NCBI GenBank assembly: GCA_002482845.1
Contig: DLGT01000095.1
Coordinates: forward strand, 43,754-107,753
Direction of reading: 5' to 3'
Source: Saprospiraceae bacterium UBA7687
GTDB lineage: Bacteria > Bacteroidota > Bacteroidia > Chitinophagales > Saprospiraceae
DNA length: 64,000 nucleotides
Below, in pieces: positions 45,501-54,675 of this stretch. The notes beneath the pieces were generated by a model, which saw only the letters and a list, made by a program, of their open reading frames with translations, ran no database searches and was not told the origin of the DNA. A program made the translations under genes and the position numbers. Every line of letters starts with the position of its first letter. Positions within the stretch are counted from its first letter, which is position 1.

Positions 45501-46119
45501 TAAATCTAAATTCTTTAGAAATGCATACAATTCTGAAATTGCCTATGCAACACTTGCGGTACCGTCATTGAGTGGTTTTACAGGTTATTCTGGAGAGGAG
45601 TGGACAGACTCATACGTAGATTTGTCTGAGTATTTAGGAAAGACCGTAGTGTTCCAATTTAGATTTGCTACAGATGCAACCATTGCACCTGATGCTGATT
45701 TTACTGGTTGGATAATTGATGATTTTGAATTATTAGATATATTTAAGTATTCATCACAGGCTTGTATTTCTGCAGAAGATGGTCAAGGTGAAGAAACTTG
45801 TACACAAGCTATTGAGACTGTTATAAACAGTGATGGAACCGTTTCTACAGAAGATAGCAATAACGATTATTTCGGTGTGACGCTTACGCCAAACCCAGCA
45901 GAAGATTATGTAATTATTTCAGCTAGTTCACCTTATAATGTCACTGCGAATGTTGAAATCACTAATATTGATGGTAGGGTCATATATACATCATTGATGA
46001 AAATAGATGGCAAAGAAGAAAGAATGACATTGAGAACAAATAATCTTCCAGGAGGCGTTTATCTTGTAAAAATTCAGTCAGGCAAAAACTTTAGCATCAA
46101 GAAGTTAGTAATAAAATAA
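42532..46119 (+). CDS. Secreted M36 (fungalysin) metallopeptidase with PA, DUF11-like and T9SS domains
   Basis: This 1195-residue extracellular zinc protease has a signal peptide (FYILVLMLLIQSPLIFGQ). Residues ~45-205 are the inhibitory FTP/PepSY-like propeptide. The catalytic domain includes the zinc motif HEFGHG at residues 599-604 and the downstream Glu in GEGWSDYF. A protease-associated (PA) domain is inserted before the active site (TGKIALIDRGVCEFGRK segment, near residue 500). C-terminal to it are a DUF11-like module (KITKTATASVDAGGEIDVEI, ~806-890), a beta-sandwich of ~180 residues and a T9SS type A sorting domain (GVTLTPNPAEDYVIISA to KLVIK). Export is by SprA, encoded ~1 kb downstream. 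Terminator at 46147-46184. Confidence 0.95.
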   Translation: MQRKFYILVLMLLIQSPLIFGQSQTRLDIALRHIEQNAEKWNLTTSDYANLQISSEATSKSGITYVYLNQTHDNIPIRNAMMTLVINKEGKVVSDMHNFVADAKSKVNKKAPTITAENAILQSANHLGVSVKGNPILKSRSDNGKLTFEMPELTKSSIPAELKYDMVDNKLVLVWNLNLDMKSSADYWDINIDATKGSFVSKANFTTYCQHHKDAFAKHDKCAINTFRKINKKTQRVSQVLANRAAATYNVYALPVESPNHGQRSLVSDDKYLAFSPFGWHDTDGADGAEFTITRGNNVYAYQDKDDDDDADGTPTEGGAALNFDFPIDLNQDSREFADAAVTNLFYMVNMMHDISASLGFTEQFGNFQQRNYSGAGDGQDYVLAQAFDGIELHEAGQTDPPKVNNANFSTPTDGFNGRMQMFFWENSGGAVSIDSPQSIEGFISEYGAASFGRVIPDATETAIIGNVAIAKDATTNPTLGCNAFTNVSEITGKIALIDRGVCEFGRKVLNAQNAGAIAALVCNISGVNGGNGEEILGMAAGVVGATVTIPSVFLKKSDCDKIRLAIANGETVQMTFQERERMGAEYLDGALDNGIIAHEFGHGISTRLTGGRLNSACLNNDEQMGEGWSDYFSLITTHEEGDKGSDARGIGTFAAAQQPTGSGIRRYPYSTDMTINPQTYDDIKGTTAPHPLGEVWTCMLWDMYWGFIDKYGVDLDWNNTESGNYKAAFLVIEGMKTQPCNPGFIAGRDAILRADSIHFNKANQKIIWESFARRGLGYFADGGLTTDRNDGTENFDVLPTLIEKLKITKTATASVDAGGEIDVEINTINHIPSRQNNVIVTDELPNGVSYVAGSGSIEPEISGNVLTFSLGNLEYEQRNKITYKTKTNSTNKSTRLAFDNFDNDLTWDIQKNRGSEDWLPNYDIYRSPEVSWHVINVVNETDALLISTPFTITGTNPAMRFWHKYNTQGGFDGGFLEVIVDGGIPQVVDKSKFFRNAYNSEIAYATLAVPSLSGFTGYSGEEWTDSYVDLSEYLGKTVVFQFRFATDATIAPDADFTGWIIDDFELLDIFKYSSQACISAEDGQGEETCTQAIETVINSDGTVSTEDSNNDYFGVTLTPNPAEDYVIISASSPYNVTANVEITNIDGRVIYTSLMKIDGKEERMTLRTNNLPGGVYLVKIQSGKNFSIKKLVIK

Positions 46120-46146
46120 AGTTATATTAATTTCACACTTATTGTA

Positions 46147-46184
46147 AAAGAGGTGACATGTTTAAATAAATGTGTCACCTCTTT
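46147..46184 (+). terminator. Terminator of the M36 peptidase gene
   Basis: AAAGAGGTGACA (46147-46158) and TGTCACCTCTTT (46173-46184) form a perfect 12-bp stem with a 14-base loop, 27 bases after the stop codon. The T-tract is short. Confidence 0.85.
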
Positions 46185-46273
46185 GCATTTATTGAAAGAA
46201 CTACGTAGATATGGATAACTTTGAGTACATCTAAAAAAATCATATTAAAAATCTTTTAAATATATAATTTTAA

Positions 46274-46281
46274 TATCTTTG
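46274..46281 (+). promoter_or_regulatory. -7 box (TATCTTTG) upstream of ruvA
   Basis: TATCTTTG followed by CGG is an exact TAnnTTTG match 78 bases ahead of the ruvA start. No TTG -33 at standard distance. Confidence 0.45.
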
Positions 46282-46359
46282 CGGATTATATTCAAAGCTT
46301 GATGATTATAGCTGATATAATGGAGAAAGTTTTTAGTAACATACCAAAAAGATTTTATA

Positions 46360-46953
46360 TTGATTGCTTACCTTAATGGTTCTATATCCCACAAGACTCC
46401 TACTTATATTTATGTAGATTGTAATGGTGTAGGATATCATGTAAACATAAGTTTGAACACATATTCAAAACTTGAGAATTTATCCAAAATAAAAATCTTC
46501 ACTTATCTCAATGTTAAAGAAGACGAACAGTCTTTGTTTGGGTTTTTTGATGACGAAGAGAGATCCTTATTTGTATTGCTAATATCAGTGTCAGGAGTAG
46601 GTGTCAATACTGCAAGGGTAATATTATCGTATATGACGCCCGAAGAAGTAAAATCTGCGATAATTCATGAAAATGCAGTAGCTCTGGGCAAAGTAAAAGG
46701 TATTGGTCCCAAAACAGCAAAAAGAATTATTTTAGACCTAAAAGACAAGGTAATCAAAGAAACAGGAGGAGAACAAGTCATTTTATCTTCACCTGAAAGC
46801 AATACAATCAGAAATGAAGCGTTATTTGCATTGATTGCTTTGGGATTTCCAAAACCAGTAGTAGAAAAACAGATAAAATCAGTATTGGATAAAAATCCGA
46901 ATATTGAGATGGTAGAGGATCTAATTAAGCAAGTTTTAAAGCAAATGAATTAA
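46360..46953 (+). CDS. ruvA: Holliday junction branch migration protein RuvA (TTG start)
   Basis: RuvA binds Holliday junctions and loads the RuvB motor. The 197-residue protein starts at TTG: the codons read (M)IAYLNGSI, the canonical RuvA N-terminus, and no ATG exists at that point. Domain I is the OB fold with VDCNGVGYHV; domain II has the two HhH motifs, LLISVSGVGVNTARVILS and LGKVKGIGPKTAKRIILDLKDK; domain III, which contacts RuvB, is the C-terminal EALFALIALGFPKPVVEKQI. sprA lies 117 bases downstream. The ruvA-sprA neighbourhood is known from other Bacteroidota such as Flavobacterium. Confidence 0.97.
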   Translation: MIAYLNGSISHKTPTYIYVDCNGVGYHVNISLNTYSKLENLSKIKIFTYLNVKEDEQSLFGFFDDEERSLFVLLISVSGVGVNTARVILSYMTPEEVKSAIIHENAVALGKVKGIGPKTAKRIILDLKDKVIKETGGEQVILSSPESNTIRNEALFALIALGFPKPVVEKQIKSVLDKNPNIEMVEDLIKQVLKQMN

Positions 46954-46995
46954 TTTCCCCATTTTTTCAGAATAAAATATACGAGAATAATAAAA

Positions 46996-47023
46996 TTGGT
47001 CGTTATACGCTGATGTACATTTG
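46996..47023 (+). promoter_or_regulatory. Promoter of sprA with -33 and -7 boxes
   Basis: TTG at 46996-46998, a 17-base spacer and TACATTTG at 47016-47023 match the Bacteroidota consensus. The sprA ATG follows 47 bases after the box, so sprA can be transcribed independently of ruvA. Confidence 0.65.
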
Positions 47024-47070
47024 TGTTTATGTAAAAAAGCAAATGATATCAACTAAAATTTAAAGGTTTT

Positions 47071-50000
47071 ATGAGTTTAAAACAGGTTCTTTTAGTGTTT
47101 GGTTTTTGTTTTGGGGTAGTATTTACAATGTTTGGAAAACTGCCTTCAAAAAACTTACCAGATCCATATGCAAATGATTTTGTGGTTGCTGCTTTAGTGG
47201 ATACTATCCCACTGAAAGATAGGACTGGTGATTTTATTACCGATAAACAGACCAACCCTTTTGATATTACGACAAAAGAAATTGTACAAAAAGTAGAATA
47301 CGACCCTGTGTCAGGCCACTATATCATATATGAAAAAATAGGAAACGAATTCTACAGAACGCCTACTTACATGACCTTTGAAGAATATTTAGACTATAAA
47401 TCCAAGGAACAAGAAAAGGAGTATTTTAACTCGCTAGCAGGTATAAAGTCAGACAAAAAATCACGGTCAGGCAAAATAGACCCAATGGATAAGGTAGAAC
47501 TCACAAATAGTCTCATAGATAGATTATTTGGAGGTACAGAAGTGAATATAAAACCTCAAGGAACGGTAGATTTAAGTATAGGATGGTTATATAGTCGTAG
47601 AGATGATCCATCATTGCCAATTACTGCACAAAGGCAAAGTCAACCTGATTTCCCAACGCCACTAATCAAGATGAATGTGGATGGTAAGATAGGTAAAAAG
47701 CTTGACTTAGGGTTTAATTATGATACACAATCTCAGTTTGATTTTGATAGACAAATAAAACTTGCATTTGATTCAGATGCTTTTTCAGAAGATGATATCA
47801 TAAAAAAAATAGAAGCTGGAAATGTAAGCTTGCCGCTGAGAGGAAATCTAATCCAAGGGGCACAAAGTTTATTTGGTTTAAAGACTGAATTGCAGTTTGG
47901 CCGGTTGAGAGTAACAGGTTTGTTATCTCAGCAGAGATCAAGGGCAAATAATATAAAAGTAGAAAATGGTGCATCTATTCAGGAATTTGAAATTTATCCT
48001 GATGATTATGATGAAAACAGACACTTTTTTATATCGCACTATAATAGAAATACATACGAAAGATCACTTTCTACCTTGCCTTTTATCAATACATCTCATC
48101 AGATAGCACAGATCGAAGTTTGGATATCTGACGATAGACCTGAATATCAGGATAACTCTACCATGGTGGCGGCTATTTCAGATTTAGGTGAGCCGGATCC
48201 CAATAAATTTACGTCAAATCCTAGTTTTTTTAGTCCTAATGGAAATACAAAGGACGAAACGGGTATTCCCATACCAAGAAATGGTGCAAATACCATTTAT
48301 GCACAAATACTCCAAAGTCCCAATATTGTAGATATTGATAAAGTAAATAATCAGTTGACATCATTTGGATTAAAACAAACTAGAGACTTTGAGGTATTCA
48401 GAGGAAGAAGATTATCTACATCAGAATATACCTACCACCCAAAACTAGGTACCCTGTCACTAAATATTAGGCTAAGACCAAATCAGGTACTCGGTGTAGC
48501 ATATAATTATTATTACACTACTATTTGTGATACACTTTTTCAAGTAGGTCAGTTGTCAGCTTCTTCCGTACAGCCAGGAGATCAGACAGATACCACAAGA
48601 GTAGAACCACCCAAAGTTCACTTTGTAAAATTATTGAAGTCAACCAATCAAATAACAAAATCCATTAATAGTCAAGGTTTATTAGTTAATGCTCCGATGT
48701 GGGACTTGATGATGAAAAATGTATATCCATTAAGGACAACGTCACTAAATCAACAAGATTTTGAGTTTGATATATTTTTTGAAGATGATAGAAATGATGG
48801 AACGTTAAAAAAATACCTTCCTGAAGGAGATCTTGATAAATTGCCACTTTTGCAGCTTTTTAATCTTGATAGATTGAATAGATTTGGGGACCCACAGCCA
48901 GATGGATATTTTGATTATCTTCCTGGTATTACAGTTATTGAACGTAGTGGAGCAGTTGTAATTCCTGTTTTGGAACCCTTTGGCAAGCAATTAACTAAAG
49001 AAGTCTTAGAAAAGGAGTTAAATAAAGGGCTTATTACTCCACAGTTTATTGTTGATTCTGCTGCAATTTTAAAATATCGGTTCCAAGAGTTATATGATAC
49101 AAGTATTAGTATTGCACGACAAGATTTGACAAGAAACAAATTCCGAATGACTGGAAAGGTCAAATCTACATCAAATAATGGTGAGATACCTTTAGGTCCG
49201 TTCGTTCCACAAGGTTCAGTGCGTGTTACGGCTGGTAGTAAGGAACTCGTAGAAGGCCAAGATTATGAAATCGATTACTCCTTAGGAAGACTTAGAATCA
49301 TAAATGAAGCATACTTGGCTCAAGGCACACCTATAAATGTGTCTTTTGAAGACAACTCCTTGTTTAGCTTGCAGCAAAAAAACATGATGGGTATTCGAGC
49401 AGAGTATCAATTTAATAAAAAATCAAGTCTTGGTGCTACTTTCTTAAGATTGGCAGAACGACCATTTACCCAAAAAGTAAATATTGGTGATGACCCAATT
49501 AATAATAAGATATTTGGACTTGATTATAATTATAATGATGAAGTCCCTTGGGTCACCAAAATGATAGACAAATTACCATTCTACAGTACTGCTGAAAAAT
49601 CAAATATCAATTTGACAGCTGAAGCGGCAGGAATCATTCCAGGTCATGCTAAGGCGATAAATACTGGATTTGATGATACAGGAATAGCCAATATTGACGA
49701 CTTTGAAGGTGCCATTACAAATCTTAACTTAGGAGGTTTTAACGCCAATCTATGGTCACTTGCAAGCACACCATCTAATTTTGGTAAAGGAGAAGGACTA
49801 TTACAAAACAATCTCACATATGGTGCCAACAGAGCACGTCTTAATTGGTATGTGCTTGATTTCGGTACACCGAGGACGTCACAAGATAACACAGATCCAT
49901 ATACTAGATCGATAAATCAAAACGAACTCTTTACAAATAGACAATTGCAGCCGGGTCAGAATCAGTTATTTACTTTTGACCTAAGTTATTATCCGTCAGA

Positions 50001-53000
50001 GAGGGGACCTTACAATTTTGATAATAAGAATGGTATTTTGCCATATACAGAAGGATTTACGTTAAGGGATAATCAAATAGTATTGAATAATCCAAGAAGT
50101 AGATGGGCTGGAGTATCGCGCTATTTCCAAAATGCAGATTTCGAAGCCGCCAATTATGAAAATATTGAGTTTTGGATGCTTAATCCTTTTATGGCAAGAA
50201 GAGATGATCAACATGACATTGACGAAGAAGGAGAAATAATTTTTAATCTTGGAAGTGTTTCAGAAGATATTATTAAAGACAACTTTTTGTTTTTTGAAAA
50301 CGCCATTCCTACCGCTAGACGAAATGTACCGACAACGAGTACAGCATATGGTAGAGCTACTGTAAGCATACCATTGGTAAATGGTTTTGATTTACAAGAT
50401 GGTCCTGTACAGGATCTCGGTTTCGATGGTCTTAGTGATGCAGGAGAACAACAAAAATATAATACATGGTTGCAAGAAAATCAGCTAGCAAGTTTGTCAG
50501 AAGTTACCCTAGACCCAGCTAATGATAATTTCAAGTTTTTTAATGATCCAGACTTTGCTAATCAATCAAACCTATTAGTAAAGATGAAAGAATTTAATGG
50601 TCCACAAGGCAATGCTCCATTAAATAATAGCAATCAAGAACAATTTGTAAGGGGAAACAGATATCCTGACAATGAAGATCTAAATAATAATAAATCGCTT
50701 GACCAAACGGAAGCATTTTATGAATATAAAATAAAAATTAAGAATAACAATGGAGAGCTTGATACTACCATATTGGGTAATTATTATAGACAATCTGTCA
50801 TAGTAACAAGTCCAAGTGGCGCCACTGAAAAATGGTATAGATTTCAGATACCTATAAATTCTTACACTGATACTGTTGGACCAGTTGCAGGATTCAGATC
50901 CATACAGTTCATGAGGATGTATATGACAAACTTCAGTAAACCCAAGACATTTAGACTTGCGGAGTTCCAGCTTCAGAGAAGTCAATGGAGGAGACAGGCT
51001 CCAAACTGTTCAAATGATGCAGGTTTGACCGATGTAGTCTTCAATGTGGACGATGTGGGAGTAGAAGAAAATTCTGGAAAACAACCATTTAATTATGTCA
51101 CACCCAAAGGAGTGGTAAGGACTCAATCATTCGGTACAGTAGCCAATTTATTGCAGGATGAAAGGTCCATGGTATTAAAATTTGAGAAATTATCCCCAAA
51201 ATGCCAAGTCAGTGTCAGTAAGTTAGCAAGGGTAAATTTAACGCTATATAAAAGACTTCAAATGTTTGTCCATGCTGAGAAAGCACTAGGAAGTTTGACT
51301 GATATAAAAGATAAAGAACTAGCCATCGTCGTGAGATTAGGAAAGGATTTTGATAATGGAGGAAAAGAAGAGGGAGCAAATAATTATTATGAATATGAGT
51401 TGCCACTTATCATTTCAAAAGAAAATAATCAAAATCCATCCAATATTTGGCCAGATAGTAATTATGTAAATATTCCTTTGGATAGTTTACTTGAATTAAA
51501 AAGGCTGCGAATAAGAAATAATATACCTAATTCCGATACAGTAGAACTGGCTATAAATGAGGGTAGGGGCGACAAGATCCGTATGATAGGCAATCCTTCT
51601 CTCGGAGTGATCAAGGCATTTCAGATTGGGGTGAGGAATATAGCAACAGGTGGCGAAGTTTTTAATGGAGAGGTGTGGATTAATGAGTTAAGGGTTACTG
51701 GTTTTGAAGAGTCAGGAGGTGTCGCTGCACAAGCCAAAATGCAGGTACAAATGGCGGATTTAGGAGAGTTAAATATAGCAGGTAATTATAGTAGTATTGG
51801 TTTCGGGGCATTGGACAAACGACTGATGGAAAGAAACAGAGAAGAAACAGTTCAGTACGATATTGCTACTAATATAGATGCAGGCAAATTGCTGCCCAAA
51901 GCACTAAAAATTACTTTACCGGTCTATGCACAATATCAAAAGACATATATCACGCCACAATTTGATCCTTTTGACTTAGATTTAACAGTCAAAGAAAAAT
52001 TAAATCTAGTAGACACACAGGCGGAAAAAGATTCTATAAGGAATGTATCAAGAGAGGAAATCACTATCAAAACCTTTAACGTTACTAATGTAAAAGTACA
52101 AGCAGGAGATGGATCAAAACCTTGGTCGCCATCCAATATAAGTGCATCATACGCATTTACAGAAAATATCAAATCTGACCCAATAATCAAAGAAGATAAA
52201 TCCACCAACAGGACGGTCGGCCTTGACTATGTATACGCTAGAAAGTCAAATTATATAGAACCGTTTAAGTTTATTAAAGTCAAGGCATTAAAGATATTAT
52301 CAGATTTTAACTTTAGTTTATTGCCAAGTAATTTTTCTTTTACGACAAGGGTAATAAATATTAACAATTCACGAACTTTTAGGCTTCCTGTCGAACCCGT
52401 ATTTGTTTTTGATGATAATCGTTTGAGTTGGGAACGAAATTATGTGTTGGATTGGGACCTTACAAGATCACTAAGGTTTAATTTTAGAGCCAATACAAAT
52501 TCAGTCGTAGACCAATTGAGACAGACAGGTATTGCGAATACTGCTGACGGTAGAGATTGGGTAGACGAAAATGGATCAAGGGTGGATGAAAATGGTAACT
52601 TTTATAGTGATGTGATAGCCAATGATGATCCAAATTATGCACAGAAATATAGAAATCAGAATTTTAAGAGATTGGGACGTAGTAAAAACTACACCCATAA
52701 CGTTTCTGTAAATTATAAATTACCATTCAAGAGTATTCCAATACTAGACTGGATACAAGCTGGTGTAGATTATAAAGCAGACTATGCATGGGATGCAGGG
52801 GCGTTAATACAGATAGATGCATTAGGTACACCACTAGGAAATACAATCAGAAATAGTCAGAATGCGGGCGTTAATATGACTTTTGGTTTTGATAAACTTT
52901 ATAATAAGTCATCGTACTTAAAATCTATCGAAACTGGTAAAGCACCGCGCGCTGCTAGAAACAGACAATCTCCAAGCAAACCAAAGACCACAACAAAAGA

Positions 53001-54555
53001 TGGTGACAAAACCCAAATGGAAGTTTCGCCAGAACTGACAGATGGTTCTGATCCAGCACCGAAAAAGAAAACAGATAAATCAGATGAACCTAAGGATCCG
53101 TCTTTGGCAGAAAGAGTTTTACTCCGACCATTGATGCTAATAAGGTCAATCAAATTTAATTATAAGGAGGAGCGAGGCACCATTATACCAGGATTTATGC
53201 CACAATCTAGCTTGCTCGGACAGAGTGAAGGATTTGCGGCACCAGGATGGGATTTTATAGCCGGCGTACAACCTAATTTGGTGGGACAGAATAACTGGTT
53301 GATCAGAAATCAAGGATGGTTTAATCCAAGTCTAAATTTCAATGGAGAGTTATCTCAAAACAAAAGACAGACACTGGATGTAAAATTACTTGTAGAACCG
53401 TTTAAAGATTTTAGTGTAGACATAAGTTTCAAACGTAATTATACAGAAAACCATACTGAAGTCTTTAGGACAAAAGCTAGTGAAAACGGAGAGTTTATGC
53501 AGCAAGCAAAATTTGATGTAGGAACCTTTGATGCGTCTTATTATGCATTAAATACGCTGTTTGGAAATAGTATTGATTTATATAATTCATTTAAATCCAA
53601 TAGAGAAATTATTTCTAGGCGATTGCCAAATATTGAAAACCCTGGTTTACACCCTTCAGATCCAGAATATGTAGAAGGTTATGGCCCGTCTCAAAATAAT
53701 GTCAATGTAGCAGCGTTTATTGCTGCCTATACAAATAAGTCAGCATTTGATATTGAACTTGATCAGAAAAAGGAATTCTCTAAAAGTAATTATATTCCAA
53801 GGCCTAACTGGCAACTAAATTATAATGGACTGTCACGATTGAAATTGTTTAAAGATATCTTCTCAAATATTACGATCAAACACGGTTATTCTTCTACTAT
53901 TAGGGTAAGTAGGTTCGAAACACAACCTAACTATAATTCATTAGATCCATTCGTAGAGTTGTCACCAAATAATAATTACTATTCACAAATAGAAATACCG
54001 ACCGTAAGTATCCAAGAACAATTTGTGCCAGTAATAGGTATTAGTGTCAAGACGGTGAAGGATATGAAAATAGATTTCGAGTACAAAACGACTAGAAATC
54101 TAGAATTGGGTATATCACAATTGCGTGAGAACAAAGGAAAGGAGATTATAATAGGTGGTGGTTATGTTATCAAAAATTTCAAAGCTTTCAGCAAGAAGAA
54201 AAAGTCTGTTAAGAAAAAGAAGAAAAAGGACGGTGAGCCAGAAGATGACTCTCCAGAACCGGATGATAAAGCTAAAAGAACCACTGTAGCTAAAGGTAGA
54301 GATTTAAGATTTAATTTGAGCTACTCACTTAGGGATGATCTTTCGCAAGTATATGATCTTTTGACAGGTATTAGTGCACAAGCAGATAGAGGTAGCAAGA
54401 CAGTAACCCTTAATCCTACCATAGAATATGATGTAAACAAAAATCTTTCATTAAGATTTTATTTTGATTATTCGAAGATTACACCAAAGACATCTTTAAA
54501 TTTCCCAGTCACTACCATACGGTCAGGATTAACACTTAGGTTTAATATCAATTAA
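47071..54555 (+). CDS. sprA: SprA/Sov, outer-membrane translocon of the type IX secretion system
   Basis: SprA is the giant beta-barrel through which T9SS substrates cross the outer membrane; it also carries gliding motility adhesins. The 2494-residue length matches the family (~2300-2500). An N-terminal signal-like segment (FGFCFGVVFTMFG) precedes blocks I recognise as SprA: FDITTKEIVQKVEYDPVSGHY, the GTVDLSIG strand, SLPLRGNLIQGAQSLFGLKTELQFG, FNLDRLNRFGDPQPDGYFDYLPG, and MIRMIGNPSLGVIKAFQIGVRN-like elements around residue 1510. Two lysine-rich insertions stand out near residues 1955-2013 and 2374-2410; these are probably loops. The C-terminus ends in beta-strands RSGLTLRFNIN. Promoter at 46996-47023, terminator at 54596-54636. 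Confidence 0.97.
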   Translation: MSLKQVLLVFGFCFGVVFTMFGKLPSKNLPDPYANDFVVAALVDTIPLKDRTGDFITDKQTNPFDITTKEIVQKVEYDPVSGHYIIYEKIGNEFYRTPTYMTFEEYLDYKSKEQEKEYFNSLAGIKSDKKSRSGKIDPMDKVELTNSLIDRLFGGTEVNIKPQGTVDLSIGWLYSRRDDPSLPITAQRQSQPDFPTPLIKMNVDGKIGKKLDLGFNYDTQSQFDFDRQIKLAFDSDAFSEDDIIKKIEAGNVSLPLRGNLIQGAQSLFGLKTELQFGRLRVTGLLSQQRSRANNIKVENGASIQEFEIYPDDYDENRHFFISHYNRNTYERSLSTLPFINTSHQIAQIEVWISDDRPEYQDNSTMVAAISDLGEPDPNKFTSNPSFFSPNGNTKDETGIPIPRNGANTIYAQILQSPNIVDIDKVNNQLTSFGLKQTRDFEVFRGRRLSTSEYTYHPKLGTLSLNIRLRPNQVLGVAYNYYYTTICDTLFQVGQLSASSVQPGDQTDTTRVEPPKVHFVKLLKSTNQITKSINSQGLLVNAPMWDLMMKNVYPLRTTSLNQQDFEFDIFFEDDRNDGTLKKYLPEGDLDKLPLLQLFNLDRLNRFGDPQPDGYFDYLPGITVIERSGAVVIPVLEPFGKQLTKEVLEKELNKGLITPQFIVDSAAILKYRFQELYDTSISIARQDLTRNKFRMTGKVKSTSNNGEIPLGPFVPQGSVRVTAGSKELVEGQDYEIDYSLGRLRIINEAYLAQGTPINVSFEDNSLFSLQQKNMMGIRAEYQFNKKSSLGATFLRLAERPFTQKVNIGDDPINNKIFGLDYNYNDEVPWVTKMIDKLPFYSTAEKSNINLTAEAAGIIPGHAKAINTGFDDTGIANIDDFEGAITNLNLGGFNANLWSLASTPSNFGKGEGLLQNNLTYGANRARLNWYVLDFGTPRTSQDNTDPYTRSINQNELFTNRQLQPGQNQLFTFDLSYYPSERGPYNFDNKNGILPYTEGFTLRDNQIVLNNPRSRWAGVSRYFQNADFEAANYENIEFWMLNPFMARRDDQHDIDEEGEIIFNLGSVSEDIIKDNFLFFENAIPTARRNVPTTSTAYGRATVSIPLVNGFDLQDGPVQDLGFDGLSDAGEQQKYNTWLQENQLASLSEVTLDPANDNFKFFNDPDFANQSNLLVKMKEFNGPQGNAPLNNSNQEQFVRGNRYPDNEDLNNNKSLDQTEAFYEYKIKIKNNNGELDTTILGNYYRQSVIVTSPSGATEKWYRFQIPINSYTDTVGPVAGFRSIQFMRMYMTNFSKPKTFRLAEFQLQRSQWRRQAPNCSNDAGLTDVVFNVDDVGVEENSGKQPFNYVTPKGVVRTQSFGTVANLLQDERSMVLKFEKLSPKCQVSVSKLARVNLTLYKRLQMFVHAEKALGSLTDIKDKELAIVVRLGKDFDNGGKEEGANNYYEYELPLIISKENNQNPSNIWPDSNYVNIPLDSLLELKRLRIRNNIPNSDTVELAINEGRGDKIRMIGNPSLGVIKAFQIGVRNIATGGEVFNGEVWINELRVTGFEESGGVAAQAKMQVQMADLGELNIAGNYSSIGFGALDKRLMERNREETVQYDIATNIDAGKLLPKALKITLPVYAQYQKTYITPQFDPFDLDLTVKEKLNLVDTQAEKDSIRNVSREEITIKTFNVTNVKVQAGDGSKPWSPSNISASYAFTENIKSDPIIKEDKSTNRTVGLDYVYARKSNYIEPFKFIKVKALKILSDFNFSLLPSNFSFTTRVININNSRTFRLPVEPVFVFDDNRLSWERNYVLDWDLTRSLRFNFRANTNSVVDQLRQTGIANTADGRDWVDENGSRVDENGNFYSDVIANDDPNYAQKYRNQNFKRLGRSKNYTHNVSVNYKLPFKSIPILDWIQAGVDYKADYAWDAGALIQIDALGTPLGNTIRNSQNAGVNMTFGFDKLYNKSSYLKSIETGKAPRAARNRQSPSKPKTTTKDGDKTQMEVSPELTDGSDPAPKKKTDKSDEPKDPSLAERVLLRPLMLIRSIKFNYKEERGTIIPGFMPQSSLLGQSEGFAAPGWDFIAGVQPNLVGQNNWLIRNQGWFNPSLNFNGELSQNKRQTLDVKLLVEPFKDFSVDISFKRNYTENHTEVFRTKASENGEFMQQAKFDVGTFDASYYALNTLFGNSIDLYNSFKSNREIISRRLPNIENPGLHPSDPEYVEGYGPSQNNVNVAAFIAAYTNKSAFDIELDQKKEFSKSNYIPRPNWQLNYNGLSRLKLFKDIFSNITIKHGYSSTIRVSRFETQPNYNSLDPFVELSPNNNYYSQIEIPTVSIQEQFVPVIGISVKTVKDMKIDFEYKTTRNLELGISQLRENKGKEIIIGGGYVIKNFKAFSKKKKSVKKKKKKDGEPEDDSPEPDDKAKRTTVAKGRDLRFNLSYSLRDDLSQVYDLLTGISAQADRGSKTVTLNPTIEYDVNKNLSLRFYFDYSKITPKTSLNFPVTTIRSGLTLRFNIN

Positions 54556-54595
54556 GATTATGGGAAGATAAAAAATCAATATCTGATTAATAAAG

Positions 54596-54636
54596 AAAAA
54601 GGAGTCTTGAAAACAAAATTTTCAAGACTCCTTTTT
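54596..54636. terminator. Strong bidirectional terminator between sprA and the NdpA-like gene
   Basis: GGAGTCTTGAAAA and TTTTCAAGACTCC form a perfect 13-bp stem (loop CAAAA), extended by five more A-T pairs and with A and T runs on both flanks. It serves the convergent sprA and 54676-55722 genes. Confidence 0.92.
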
Positions 54637-54675
54637 TTGTTTATATATCGGTGTGAATTCTTGGTGATAGACCTA

